The notes under the pieces were generated by a model. That model did not search any database. It saw only the letters and a list, made by a program, of their open reading frames with translations, and was not told where the DNA came from. Below are positions 18,388 through 26,074 of a stretch of DNA of 33,152 nucleotides, one piece after another. Where the stretch lies: assembly GCA_021817345.1 (NCBI GenBank), contig JAKAVC010000029.1, forward strand, positions 1-33,152, in the 5' to 3' direction. Each line of letters opens with the position of its first letter. The stretch's first letter is position 1. A program made the position numbers and the translations under genes. Origin of the DNA: Deltaproteobacteria bacterium (GTDB taxonomy: Bacteria; Desulfobacterota; Binatia; Binatales; Binataceae).

Positions 18388-18408
18388 CAAAACTTACCCT
18401 GGGTCGAT

Positions 18409-18765
18409 ATGAGGCAGAGGGATCTGAAGATTTTCCGCCGTCTACTCGAGCAACGAAGACGCGACATTTTGGAAGAGGCGGAACGTGCTCGGGGAACGAT
18501 GAATTCGACGGAAGATCCGGCGGCCGACCCAACCGATCGCGCGTCGCTCGAATCGGACCGCAATTTTCTCCTCAGGATGCGCGACCGGGAGCGCAAGCTG
18601 CTCGGCAAAATAGACGAAGCCGTCGCCCGCATCGAGGACGGAAGCTACGGGCGGTGCGAAGAATGCGGCGCGCCAATCGGAATCGAGCGGCTCAAGGCGC
18701 GCCCGGTTACCACGCTGTGCATCCAGTGCAAATCCGAGCAGGAGGAACGGGAGCGGCGCGGCTAG
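18409..18765 (+). CDS. dksA: DksA/TraR-type zinc-finger transcription factor
   Basis: DksA-type proteins bind the RNA polymerase secondary channel and, with ppGpp, retune rRNA and amino-acid promoters. The 118 residues form an N-terminal coiled-coil hairpin whose tip carries DPTDRAS (Asp40, Asp43), equivalent to the functional DxxDxA(S/T) tip. The C-terminal zinc finger is complete: Cys83, Cys86 (CEECG) and Cys104, Cys107 (CIQCK). It is shorter than E. coli DksA (151 residues), as in many non-gammaproteobacteria. The ribosome binding site is weak and the predicted leader is very short. galU follows 35 bp downstream on the same strand. Confidence 0.9.
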   Translation: MRQRDLKIFRRLLEQRRRDILEEAERARGTMNSTEDPAADPTDRASLESDRNFLLRMRDRERKLLGKIDEAVARIEDGSYGRCEECGAPIGIERLKARPVTTLCIQCKSEQEERERRG

Positions 18766-18800
18766 AGCGCACCCGTGCCTGGTAACCCCGGAACTTGCCG

Positions 18801-19685
18801 ATGAAGGTTCGAAAAGCCGTTATCGTGGCGGCAGGCCTTGGCACGCGCATGCTGCCCGCCTCGAAGGTCATCCCCAAGGAAATCCTCCCGGTGGTGGACA
18901 CCCCGGCCGTGCAACTCATCGTCGAGGAGGCGGTCGCCTCGGGAATCGAGGATATCGTCGTGGTGCTGAGCCCCGGCCGCACGCTCGCTCTCGACCATTT
19001 CAAGCCCGCCCAGGACCTCGAAGAACATCTGATGCGCAAGGGCAAGCACGAGGCGCTAAGGGCCCTGCGCACCAGCAGCTTTGCCGCGCGATTTCATGCC
19101 GCCCATCAGCATCAGCCGCTCGGCCTTGGCCACGCGGTTCTCCAGGCGCGTGACAAGATTGGCGACGAGCCCTTCGGCCTGTTTCTTCCCGACGATATCG
19201 TGGACGCGCCGCGTCCGTGCCTGAGGCAGCTCATCGACGTCGCTGAAGAACGCAACGCGCCGGTCGTTGCGCTGATGCGGATGCCGGCGAGCGAAGTCTC
19301 AAAGTACGGCATCGTAGAGGCGAAGGCGCTCGGCGGGCGACTGTACGAGTTGACCGGGATGGTCGAGAAGCCCGCGCCGGACAAGGCGCCAAGCGATCTC
19401 GCAATTATCGGCCGCTACGTGCTTACGCCAGACCTCTTCGAGTTTCTCGCCGAGGGCAAGACCGGCGCGGGGGGCGAAATCCAGCTCACCGACGCATTGC
19501 TCGGGCTCGCAAAGCGGCGCAAAATTTATGGCTGCGAGTTCGAGGGCGTGCGCTACGATATCGGCGATCGGGCCGGGTACGTGATGGCGCAGGTCGGATT
19601 CGGCTTGAAGCGTCCCGAGGTGGCTGATAGGCTTCGCGCCTACCTCGAACAGGTGTTATCACCGAAGTCTCGGATGGGGCAGTAG
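18801..19685 (+). CDS. galU: UTP-glucose-1-phosphate uridylyltransferase (GalU)
   Basis: GalU makes UDP-glucose, the donor for glycogen-like, envelope and exopolysaccharide synthesis. The 294 residues start with the nucleotide-binding signature AVIVAAGLGTRMLPASKVIP, followed by KEILPVVDTPAVQLIVEEAV, and include FGLFLPDDIV, YGIVEAKAL and GGEIQLTDALLGLA, all characteristic. ATG at 18801 is chosen over a TTG six bases upstream. An oddity lies at the 3' end: the last two sense codons and the stop (GGG CAG TAG) are read from the first ten bases of the tRNA-Ala gene, so the two genes overlap at 19676-19685. Confidence 0.95.
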   Translation: MKVRKAVIVAAGLGTRMLPASKVIPKEILPVVDTPAVQLIVEEAVASGIEDIVVVLSPGRTLALDHFKPAQDLEEHLMRKGKHEALRALRTSSFAARFHAAHQHQPLGLGHAVLQARDKIGDEPFGLFLPDDIVDAPRPCLRQLIDVAEERNAPVVALMRMPASEVSKYGIVEAKALGGRLYELTGMVEKPAPDKAPSDLAIIGRYVLTPDLFEFLAEGKTGAGGEIQLTDALLGLAKRRKIYGCEFEGVRYDIGDRAGYVMAQVGFGLKRPEVADRLRAYLEQVLSPKSRMGQ

Positions 19686-19751
19686 CTCAGCTGGGAGAGC
19701 ACCACGTTCGCAACGTGGGGGTCGAGGGTTCAAATCCCTTCTGCTCCACCA
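19676..19751 (+). tRNA. tRNA-Ala, anticodon CGC
   Basis: The cloverleaf is complete. The acceptor stem GGGGCAG (19676-19682) pairs with CTGCTCC (19741-19747) and contains a G3-U70 wobble, the alanine identity element. The anticodon stem CCACG/CGTGG encloses the loop TTCGCAA with anticodon CGC. The T-arm has the standard GGTTCAAATCC core. The discriminator A and an encoded CCA (19749-19751) close it. The 5' end overlaps the end of galU by ten bases, so maturation by RNase P would cut within the last codons of galU on a shared transcript. Confidence 0.97.
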
Positions 19752-19928
19752 TCCAGTCTCTCAATTTCCGCTCATCTCGGAGAATCGCGCGAAATCCACA
19801 CGTGCGCGCGCGATTTGCGATCGCACCGGGACCCGGAGAACGCCGCATCCGGCGCTAATCGCGAGAATCTGCCAAATCCTATCCGGGCGCGATTTGCCTA
19901 GGTCCCACTGACGCCTGGGCGAGACACC

Positions 19929-19970
19929 TTCCCATGTCGCCGCAACAGATTCCCATGTCGCCGCAACAGA
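19929..19970. repeat. Perfect 21-bp tandem duplication
   Basis: Two adjacent identical 21-base units, each beginning TTCCCATGTCGCC and ending CAACAGA, occupy 19929-19949 and 19950-19970. They lie between the tRNA-Ala gene and the small zinc-ribbon gene. The rest of 19752-20029 holds no gene I can support; an 11-base direct repeat GCGCGATTTGC also occurs at 19808-19818 and 19887-19897. Confidence 0.9.
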
Positions 19971-20029
19971 GCGATGTGTGCTGACGACGGCGCTTGAGCC
20001 CAAAGCCCCGCCCGAGAAGGAGATCTCGC

Positions 20030-20293
20030 ATGAGCGCTGATACGGAAACGGTTGTTGCCGAGCCAAAGGCGGCTCCAACCTCAAAAACCAAGGAGGCCAA
20101 ACCACACGCATCCCGAACCGCAGCCAAAGCCGAGAAACTGGTCTGCCGATACTGCGGCGGCGCCGATCTGGCGCCATCCTTCAAGAAGCGACGCGACGCC
20201 CGTTGCCGCGCCTGCTTCAAGAAGCGTTACGGTTCGGGCGCGCGGGACAAGCAAGCCGCGCGCATTCGCAAGGCGAAGGCCGCGAAAAAGTAG
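20030..20293 (+). CDS. Small basic zinc-ribbon protein, 87 aa
   Basis: This is not a family I can name. The first 35 residues are Ala/Lys/Thr-rich and probably disordered. A zinc-ribbon follows with CRYCGG (Cys39, Cys42) and CRACF (Cys59, Cys62), separated by a strongly basic linker (FKKRRDAR). The tail is Lys/Arg/Ala-rich (ARIRKAKAAKK), like nucleic-acid-binding tails. I chose the ATG at 20030 because AAGGAG (20017-20022) lies seven bases upstream, an excellent ribosome binding site; an upstream in-frame start at 19994 lacks one. It stands alone downstream of the tRNA and converges with the large chimeric gene. DNA or RNA binding is inferred from composition only. Confidence 0.75.
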   Translation: MSADTETVVAEPKAAPTSKTKEAKPHASRTAAKAEKLVCRYCGGADLAPSFKKRRDARCRACFKKRYGSGARDKQAARIRKAKAAKK

Positions 20294-20323
20294 CTTAACA
20301 GCGCGCAACGAAAAATCGGCCCG

Positions 20324-20353
20324 GGGCCGGACTCCTCGAAGGGGATCCGGCCC
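20324..20353. terminator. Hairpin between convergent genes, possible bidirectional terminator
   Basis: GGGCCGGA (20324-20331) pairs perfectly with TCCGGCCC (20346-20353) across a 14-base loop. On the plus strand only a T-poor tail follows (TCGTTCATCTT). On the minus strand a run of five T (complement of 20311-20315) lies eight bases beyond the stem. It sits between the zinc-ribbon gene and the convergent chimeric gene, where a shared terminator is expected. Confidence 0.5.
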
Positions 20354-20396
20354 TCGTTCATCTTGGGAGGTCGACTCCGGACAGTCGAGCGCTCAC

Positions 20397-22850
20397 TCAT
20401 TTCACAGCGCTCCGGCTCCTAGCAAGTTCGCAGTAGAAATCTCCTGATCCTGTTTCAACGTGACGTATGCGCCACAATTCTGTCTTGAAGTCTTCCGGGC
20501 TATTCACACGATCCAGAAGAATGAGGAGCTGAGGGATGCTTATGAACCACGCATTGAAGAACGGCCGCTTCGCGTATGCCGAACCCAAGCTGTTCAGCTC
20601 AATCTGTTGGTCCCTTAATTTCTGCTGCAGACTCGGCAATTTTCCGAGGACCGACTTCGGCTCAAAATCGACTCGCAGCATTGAGCCAAACAATTGAAAG
20701 AGCAGGCTGCGGTCTTGAAGAGATGCAAAATCGAAGAGGCTGATGCTGACGCGCTCAACCTCACGCCCCCTTAGGGCAAGCACATATTCTGTTCGCGAGT
20801 CTGACAGCGTCAGAGAGCCGAATTTTCGTAAACGAATTTCGTGGGCGCCTATCTGGCGCTGCGACTCCAGCAAACTCTCGGCAAGATCCCTAAGCAACGT
20901 AGCGAGATCTCCTCGTCGGGCGAGAGGTCGAAGCGGCTTCTTCTTCGCTTCTCCTAAGAAGACATGGGTTTCCGTCTCGACGACGCTATCACAATCGCTT
21001 TGCTCACCGTTTTGATCATAGTGCCCTGCGCAGCTGAGAGCGTTGTGAGCCTTGAGCATCTCCTTAACGAATGTCTCTGCGGCATCGCCGAGCTTTTGAT
21101 AAAAATCCTTAAAGCCGACCGACTCGACGGCTGCTGTCACCGCCTCGATAAAGGCGGGAGCGCACCACGAAATATCCATGATCAAGTATGCGCCCCCTGG
21201 TAGTCGGAGAAGGGGTCGTTTCTGGAATGTAAGCCGCTCGACATCAGCGGGCAGCTCGTATCCTTGGTTTACAGGTGCTTCGTGGACGAACGTGCCTAGA
21301 ATCTTCTCGAGTTTCCAACTCGGCAAACCTGTCAGCGAGGGTAATGCGTGTTGCGCATCGCTCACGCAAGGTCCATGCACCGACCCGCACGTCCGAACTA
21401 TTGCACCGATTACGGAGAGCGCGTCCTGCAAGGACCAGCCACACGCTTCGCGCATTCTTTTCTCATCAACCCAATGGAACAGACCCTTGAGTATCGGAAC
21501 GACGTCCGTTGGACGCAGCTGGGTGATCGAAAATGTCGAGTCGAAAACGACGCGCTCCCGCAGGAATTGGAGAATGCTTTCGGGGCCATGAAACATCTGC
21601 TCGAAAATGTTGTATGGCTGCACATCCAGCAGCGTCGTCAACGCGACCGATAGCTTTTGAATCTCTTGAAACTGCCTACGGCGTTCCGACTCCGGAAGGG
21701 CAAGAGGGGACCCTTCCGGGAATGCCGCGCAAAGATTGAGCACATAGCCGTACGGAAAAGCCGGGGCCGGGGTTCTCGTTGGCAACGACATCTGCCGAAC
21801 GAAGTGATAGCGCCGCTGCTCAGCATCGAATAAGCTTCGCGAGCTGAAGAGGATCCTCGCTGCAAATTCTCGTCCGCCGAAAGTCTTAACCCGGTTGATG
21901 ATTTCGCTCGCGAGACGCCGCAGTTCCGCTTCTTCGGCGACGACCTGCCCTGCGGCAAAGGCTATCTTGAAGCCTTCCGATTTAAGGAACTTAATTGCTT
22001 CAGCGACGGCAAAGTCGCGAGCGAAGAGCGATCGAGTCATTCGCTCATGGGTTTCGCGGAGGTGAGGTTCCAAATGGATCTCTTCGCATGCCGCCTGAAT
22101 CGCCTCTCTCCAAGGCTCGGAGTTCTCGAATGGAATAACCGGGAGCGAATTTCTGACCGCGTCGCGAATGTTCTGAAGGACGCTCAGAAACGGTTCGAGA
22201 GCGCGCCCGTCGACGACATGCTCAAAAATCAGTTGCCGCTCTAGCAACCCGACGTCCCTCTGGGTCCATCCCCGCTCGCTTCGCAGTCTGCTTCTGATCC
22301 TGTCGCGCAGATGGTCAGTGACAACACTCAGTCCCCAATACGAGCCATCCGACTTCAGACCGTATCGGTCGTAGAGCCTTTGCAGCCAATCTCCGTCGCC
22401 GACCGGCAATGACTGTGCGGCAGTCTCGCCGGCATCGACTAGGGCCCGAAAAGCATGGGAGCTCACAAGCATCAGTTTACCAGATCGCCTTTGGTCACCC
22501 GATCTGGCACCTGCCAAACCCCCCTCCGGGCCGGCAAGCGCTTTGGCACCCGTATCAACCTTGATCCCAGGAATGATCTCTTGCTGGGCGAGAGTGTCAG
22601 GCAAGGGCGTGCCGCTCGAACCGCACTGGCGGATCGTCTCGTCATACATGATGACGCCGCTGATGAATTCGCTTGCGCCGGGGGCTGTGAAAAGCAGTTC
22701 GCGATAGTCTCGGCGGGTCTCAGGTGTGGAAGGAATCTTCAGCTTTTCAAAACGCCTGGTTAAAGTGCCGACTGTCTCGTCCGCGGCCAGGATGCCCTTG
22801 CCATCCGCCACGAGCGCCTTAGCGACCGCTTCGGGGCCTTGAAACATCAT
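20397..22850 (-). CDS. Chimeric ORF: truncated class I aldolase N-terminus joined to a large unknown protein with a nuclease-like motif
   Basis: One uninterrupted frame (817 residues from ATG 22850, preceded by GGAG six bases upstream; open back to 22916). Residues 1 to about 107 match class I fructose-bisphosphate aldolase. From about residue 110 the similarity stops, and some 700 residues follow that I do not recognise. That part is mostly helical and mixed-charge with no membrane segment. Near residues 621-636 it has DSVVETETHVFLGEAK, where Asp621, Glu634 and Lys636 have the spacing of a PD-(D/E)XK nuclease core; this is a motif guess, not an identification. An internal ATG at 22472 (residue 127) could be the native start of the unknown protein. 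GC content and codon bias are visibly lower in the unknown part, suggesting horizontal transfer. Confidence 0.7.
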   Translation of the reverse strand: MMFQGPEAVAKALVADGKGILAADETVGTLTRRFEKLKIPSTPETRRDYRELLFTAPGASEFISGVIMYDETIRQCGSSGTPLPDTLAQQEIIPGIKVDTGAKALAGPEGGLAGARSGDQRRSGKLMLVSSHAFRALVDAGETAAQSLPVGDGDWLQRLYDRYGLKSDGSYWGLSVVTDHLRDRIRSRLRSERGWTQRDVGLLERQLIFEHVVDGRALEPFLSVLQNIRDAVRNSLPVIPFENSEPWREAIQAACEEIHLEPHLRETHERMTRSLFARDFAVAEAIKFLKSEGFKIAFAAGQVVAEEAELRRLASEIINRVKTFGGREFAARILFSSRSLFDAEQRRYHFVRQMSLPTRTPAPAFPYGYVLNLCAAFPEGSPLALPESERRRQFQEIQKLSVALTTLLDVQPYNIFEQMFHGPESILQFLRERVVFDSTFSITQLRPTDVVPILKGLFHWVDEKRMREACGWSLQDALSVIGAIVRTCGSVHGPCVSDAQHALPSLTGLPSWKLEKILGTFVHEAPVNQGYELPADVERLTFQKRPLLRLPGGAYLIMDISWCAPAFIEAVTAAVESVGFKDFYQKLGDAAETFVKEMLKAHNALSCAGHYDQNGEQSDCDSVVETETHVFLGEAKKKPLRPLARRGDLATLLRDLAESLLESQRQIGAHEIRLRKFGSLTLSDSRTEYVLALRGREVERVSISLFDFASLQDRSLLFQLFGSMLRVDFEPKSVLGKLPSLQQKLRDQQIELNSLGSAYAKRPFFNAWFISIPQLLILLDRVNSPEDFKTELWRIRHVETGSGDFYCELARSRSAVK
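22480..22507. repeat. Inverted repeat at the aldolase/unknown junction
   Basis: CCAGATCG (22480-22487) and CGATCTGG (22500-22507) are perfect 8-base arms around a 12-base spacer. The repeat lies within about 25 bases of the point where aldolase similarity ends and just upstream of the internal ATG (22472) of the unknown protein. It could be an operator of the incoming gene or a recombination scar. Confidence 0.6.
22529..22850 (-). pseudogene. 5' fragment of a class I fructose-bisphosphate aldolase gene
   Basis: About 107 codons of a gene normally near 340 codons. Recognisable blocks are GKGILAADETVGTL (active-site Asp region), YRELLFTAPGASEFISGVI and IIPGIKVDTGAKALAGPEG, the last holding the equivalent of muscle aldolase Lys107. 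The catalytic acid/base region and the Schiff-base lysine (Lys229 in muscle aldolase) are absent, so it cannot be an active aldolase. Similarity ends abruptly after AGPEG at about 22529, where foreign sequence begins in the same frame. No 3' part of the gene remains in the window. It lies downstream of the histidine phosphatase gene on the same strand and once belonged to the same carbohydrate cluster. Confidence 0.85.
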
Positions 22851-22925
22851 GTCCATCTCCATAGGCATGTTCGGTCGTTGCGGGTGGCGCGAGCGACTTC
22901 TGCAAGGGAGCCGCAAGCGATCGTG

Positions 22926-23516
22926 TTACTTCAAGCCTTTATTAAACAGTCGAATTACGGGTTCACTCTGATTGTTGTGATCGTAGCCGAGAATACTCAG
23001 CGTGGCCGTACTCAGTTTGAAATAACGGCCACATAACGGCTCCAATCCGAGCCATCGTGCTATCAGGACGCGAAGGAGATGCCCGCTGGAGAACAAGAGT
23101 ACGTTGCCCTGAACCTGCCGGATACGTGCAATAATCCGATCTGTCCGAATACCTACATCTTGCGGCGATTCGCCGTTGGAGCAGCCGTCGCGAAAAATTA
23201 TCCAGCCGGGCTGCTTTGCAAGGATTTCATCGCGCTTCTTGCCCTCGTAATCGCCGTAGTTCCATTCAACGAGATCACGTTCGACTTCTGCCACCGGCCC
23301 GTAGCCGCAAAGCTCGCACGTTCGCGTCGCGCGTTGCAGAGGACTCGAGAACACTCTGGCAAACCGGACACGCTTCAACTGCTCACGAAGCCTGCGAGCC
23401 TGATTCTCACCCGCCACAGTCAGTGGGATGTCAGTCAAGCCGGTATGCTGCCCTGACAGAGTCCATTCGGTTTCACCGTGTCTAACCAGGTAGACATCGG
23501 GGAGCAGGTCGCCCAC
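22926..23516 (-). CDS. Histidine phosphatase family protein (phosphoglycerate-mutase-like)
   Basis: This branch-1 histidine phosphatase presumably acts on a small phosphorylated metabolite in the cytosol. The 196 residues begin MGDLLPDVYLVRHGETEW, with the phospho-accepting His13 in the RHG motif. SSPLQRATRTCEL and the acidic EWNYGDYEGK block follow, and the second catalytic histidine is in LLFSSGHLLRV. The length suits the CobC/PhoE-like phosphatases better than true mutases. It lies between glgP (30 bp upstream) and the aldolase remnant, so a sugar phosphate is a reasonable but unproven substrate. It appears intact. Confidence 0.88.
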   Translation of the reverse strand: MGDLLPDVYLVRHGETEWTLSGQHTGLTDIPLTVAGENQARRLREQLKRVRFARVFSSPLQRATRTCELCGYGPVAEVERDLVEWNYGDYEGKKRDEILAKQPGWIIFRDGCSNGESPQDVGIRTDRIIARIRQVQGNVLLFSSGHLLRVLIARWLGLEPLCGRYFKLSTATLSILGYDHNNQSEPVIRLFNKGLK

Positions 23517-23546
23517 AAATACTCTCCTCTCCGCCAGTTGTGCCCG

Positions 23547-26030
23547 TTACTCGACGGGAACGGCCTTGATGTTCCAGATATCGCCGGCGTACTCGGCGAT
23601 CGTGCGGTCGCTGGAGAATTTTCCGGAACAACCGACATTTGTTATCGCCTTACGCGTCCACCCGTCGACGTCCCGGTACAACGAACCAATCGCAGCTTGT
23701 GCCGTGGCATAGGCGGTCAGGTCCGGCAGATGCATGTAATAGTCCCCCTGCGTCAACAGCATGTCGCGGATCGGATTGAACACCCCCGGTTCATCATGGC
23801 TGAAGTGATCCGAGAAGATCAGATCCAGTGCGGCTCGCGTCTCGGGCTCATTATGGTAGTGCCAGTTGGGATCGTACCACCCACGGCTGCTTGCGACTTG
23901 TTCGGCAGTGAGGCCGAAGAGAAAGAAGTTTTCTTGGCCAGCTTCCTCGGCCATCTCGATCGTCGCCCCATCGCGCGTGCCAATAGTCAAGGCCCCATTC
24001 ATCATGAACTTCATGTTGCCGGTGCCACTGGCCTCATAGCCGGCTGTCGAGATTTGTTCCGAGATGTCGGTAGCCGGAATCAGCCGCTCGGCGAGAGTGA
24101 CGCTGTAATTCGGGACGAAGACAACCTTCAGTCGCCCGCGCAGGGCCGGGTCGGAATCGATTGTCGCGCCAACCTGATTGATGAGCTTGATGATTAGCTT
24201 GGCGAGCCGATACGCAGGCGCCGTCTTGCCAGCGAAGAAGAAGGTGCGGGGCGGGGTCGTCAGATTCGGATTGTTGCGCAGCCGGTCGTAGAGCATGACG
24301 ATATGCAGCACATTGAGAAGTTGACGTTTGTACTCGTGAATGCGCTTGATCTGGCTGTCAAAAAGCGTGGCCGGATCAACAATCTGTCCGGTCGCCGATT
24401 TGAGCCAGTCGGCGAAACGCGCTTTGGCGGCCTGCTTAGCCTCGCGGAACTTTGCACGGAAAGTGGAATTGTCGGCCAGCGGCACGATCCTGCGCAGCTG
24501 GCCAAGATCGCCGATCCAGCCGTCGCCGAGGGCGTCCGTAACCAAGCGGGCCAGCGCCGGGTTGGCCAGCAGCAGCCAGCGGCGAGGGGTGACCCCGTTG
24601 GTCTTGTTGTTGAAACGATCGGAGAACATATCGGCGAAGTCAGGCACCAATCGTTTGCGGATCAGATCGGAGTGAATCGCGGCAACTCCGTTGATACTGT
24701 GCGTACCGACGATGGCCAGATTAGCCATCCTCACCTGCTGCGTCGGACCCTCCTCGATAAGGCTCATCCGTCGAACTCTGTTGTCGTCGCCGCTATAGCG
24801 CCGGCGAACAGTGTCGAGAAATCGCCGGTTGATCTCGTAGATGATCTCGAGAAGTCGCGGGCAGATCATCTCGAAAAAGCGCGCAGGCCACTTCTCAAGA
24901 GCCTCGGGCAAGAGCGTATGGTTCGTGTAGGCCAAGGTACGGACCGTCAGGTCCCACGCCTGGTCCCAACCAAGTCGCGCTTCGTCGAGCAGGATACGCA
25001 TCAGTTCGCCAACAGCCATCGCCGGATGCGTATCGTTCATCTGGATCGCGACCTTGTCGGGAAAAGCGCTCCAATCCTCGTTCGTACGCCGAAAGCGGGC
25101 CACGATATCGGCTAGCGAGCAGCAGACGAGGAAATACTCCTGCAGGAACCGCAGCGCCTGGCCGGCCATCCTGGAATCATCCGGATACAAGACCCTCGTG
25201 ACCGTTTCGGCAGCCATGCGATCCAGGATGGCTCCGACGAAATCCCCGGAACTGAACTCGCCGAAATCGAAAAATTCGGGCGAGGTCGCCGCCCACAACC
25301 GAAGCGTGTTGATATTGCGGCCGCCGAAGCCGACAACGGGACGGTCGTAAGGCACGCCGAGCAGGTGTCCGCGGGTATCCGGCACGGCACGGAGCGTTTC
25401 GCCTTCCGACCGAAAGGAACAGCCCACGGCAATTTGCATCGTCTCTTCGGGGCGCGCCACTTCCCAGGGATCCGGACGCTTCAGCCAATGGTCCGGGAAT
25501 TCGACTTGATAGCCGTTCTGAATCTCCTGCCGGAAGATGCCGTACTCGTAGCGCAGCCCGTATCCCATAGCGGGGATCGAAAGGCTTGCCAGCGAGTCCA
25601 TGAAACACGCGGCGAGCCGTCCCAGCCCGCCATTGCCCAGGCCGGCATCGGGCTCGGCGTCGATCACTTCTGTCCAGTTCTGACGCGGGTCCGAACGCAA
25701 ATCGTCGCGAACGAATCGCTCAACCCCGAGATTGATTATGTTATGAATCAGCGTGCGGCCGATCAGGAACTCCATCGACAGGTAATAGATCCGCTTCGCG
25801 TTGGTTCGTTGGTACGTCTGCTCGGTAAGCAGCCACCGCTGCGTAAGCAAATCGCGCAATGCGCGTGCGACCGCCTCGAAGCGTTGGCGTTCGCTGGCGT
25901 CCTGCATTGAAACCGCATGATCGAACACCACATGCCGATCATAGTTGTCGGTGCCGGTGAAGCGGAGCTTTCCGCATTCGTAGCGTGCAAGCGCGCGTGG
26001 GTCGGTTTCTTTGGAAACGGGATTCTCCAT
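23547..26030 (-). CDS. glgP: Glycogen/maltodextrin phosphorylase
   Basis: This enzyme releases glucose-1-phosphate from alpha-1,4-glucans using pyridoxal phosphate. The 827 residues match the full family length. The N-terminal part contains NAKRIYYLSMEFLIGRTL and LGNGGLGRLAACFMDSLA. The C-terminal part has IHEYKRQLLNVLHIV and the cofactor motif EASGTGNMKFMMNGA, with the Schiff-base lysine at about residue 674. All recognisable active-site blocks are present, so the gene looks functional, in contrast to the damaged genes on either side. It lies 44 bp after the phosphoketolase remnant and 30 bp before the phosphatase gene, consistent with one former operon for glucan and sugar-phosphate breakdown. 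Confidence 0.96.
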   Translation of the reverse strand: MENPVSKETDPRALARYECGKLRFTGTDNYDRHVVFDHAVSMQDASERQRFEAVARALRDLLTQRWLLTEQTYQRTNAKRIYYLSMEFLIGRTLIHNIINLGVERFVRDDLRSDPRQNWTEVIDAEPDAGLGNGGLGRLAACFMDSLASLSIPAMGYGLRYEYGIFRQEIQNGYQVEFPDHWLKRPDPWEVARPEETMQIAVGCSFRSEGETLRAVPDTRGHLLGVPYDRPVVGFGGRNINTLRLWAATSPEFFDFGEFSSGDFVGAILDRMAAETVTRVLYPDDSRMAGQALRFLQEYFLVCCSLADIVARFRRTNEDWSAFPDKVAIQMNDTHPAMAVGELMRILLDEARLGWDQAWDLTVRTLAYTNHTLLPEALEKWPARFFEMICPRLLEIIYEINRRFLDTVRRRYSGDDNRVRRMSLIEEGPTQQVRMANLAIVGTHSINGVAAIHSDLIRKRLVPDFADMFSDRFNNKTNGVTPRRWLLLANPALARLVTDALGDGWIGDLGQLRRIVPLADNSTFRAKFREAKQAAKARFADWLKSATGQIVDPATLFDSQIKRIHEYKRQLLNVLHIVMLYDRLRNNPNLTTPPRTFFFAGKTAPAYRLAKLIIKLINQVGATIDSDPALRGRLKVVFVPNYSVTLAERLIPATDISEQISTAGYEASGTGNMKFMMNGALTIGTRDGATIEMAEEAGQENFFLFGLTAEQVASSRGWYDPNWHYHNEPETRAALDLIFSDHFSHDEPGVFNPIRDMLLTQGDYYMHLPDLTAYATAQAAIGSLYRDVDGWTRKAITNVGCSGKFSSDRTIAEYAGDIWNIKAVPVE

Positions 26031-26074
26031 TCTGACGCACCCCTGGTGCGGTGCTGTGGTGTTTGATCCTGAAT

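Noticed and set aside
19929..19970. Start of a CRISPR array
   Set aside because: The two units are directly adjacent without spacers and there are only two copies.
24303..25115. Plus-strand open frame antisense to glgP
   Set aside because: glgP shows full family conservation in its own frame; the antisense product has no recognisable features.
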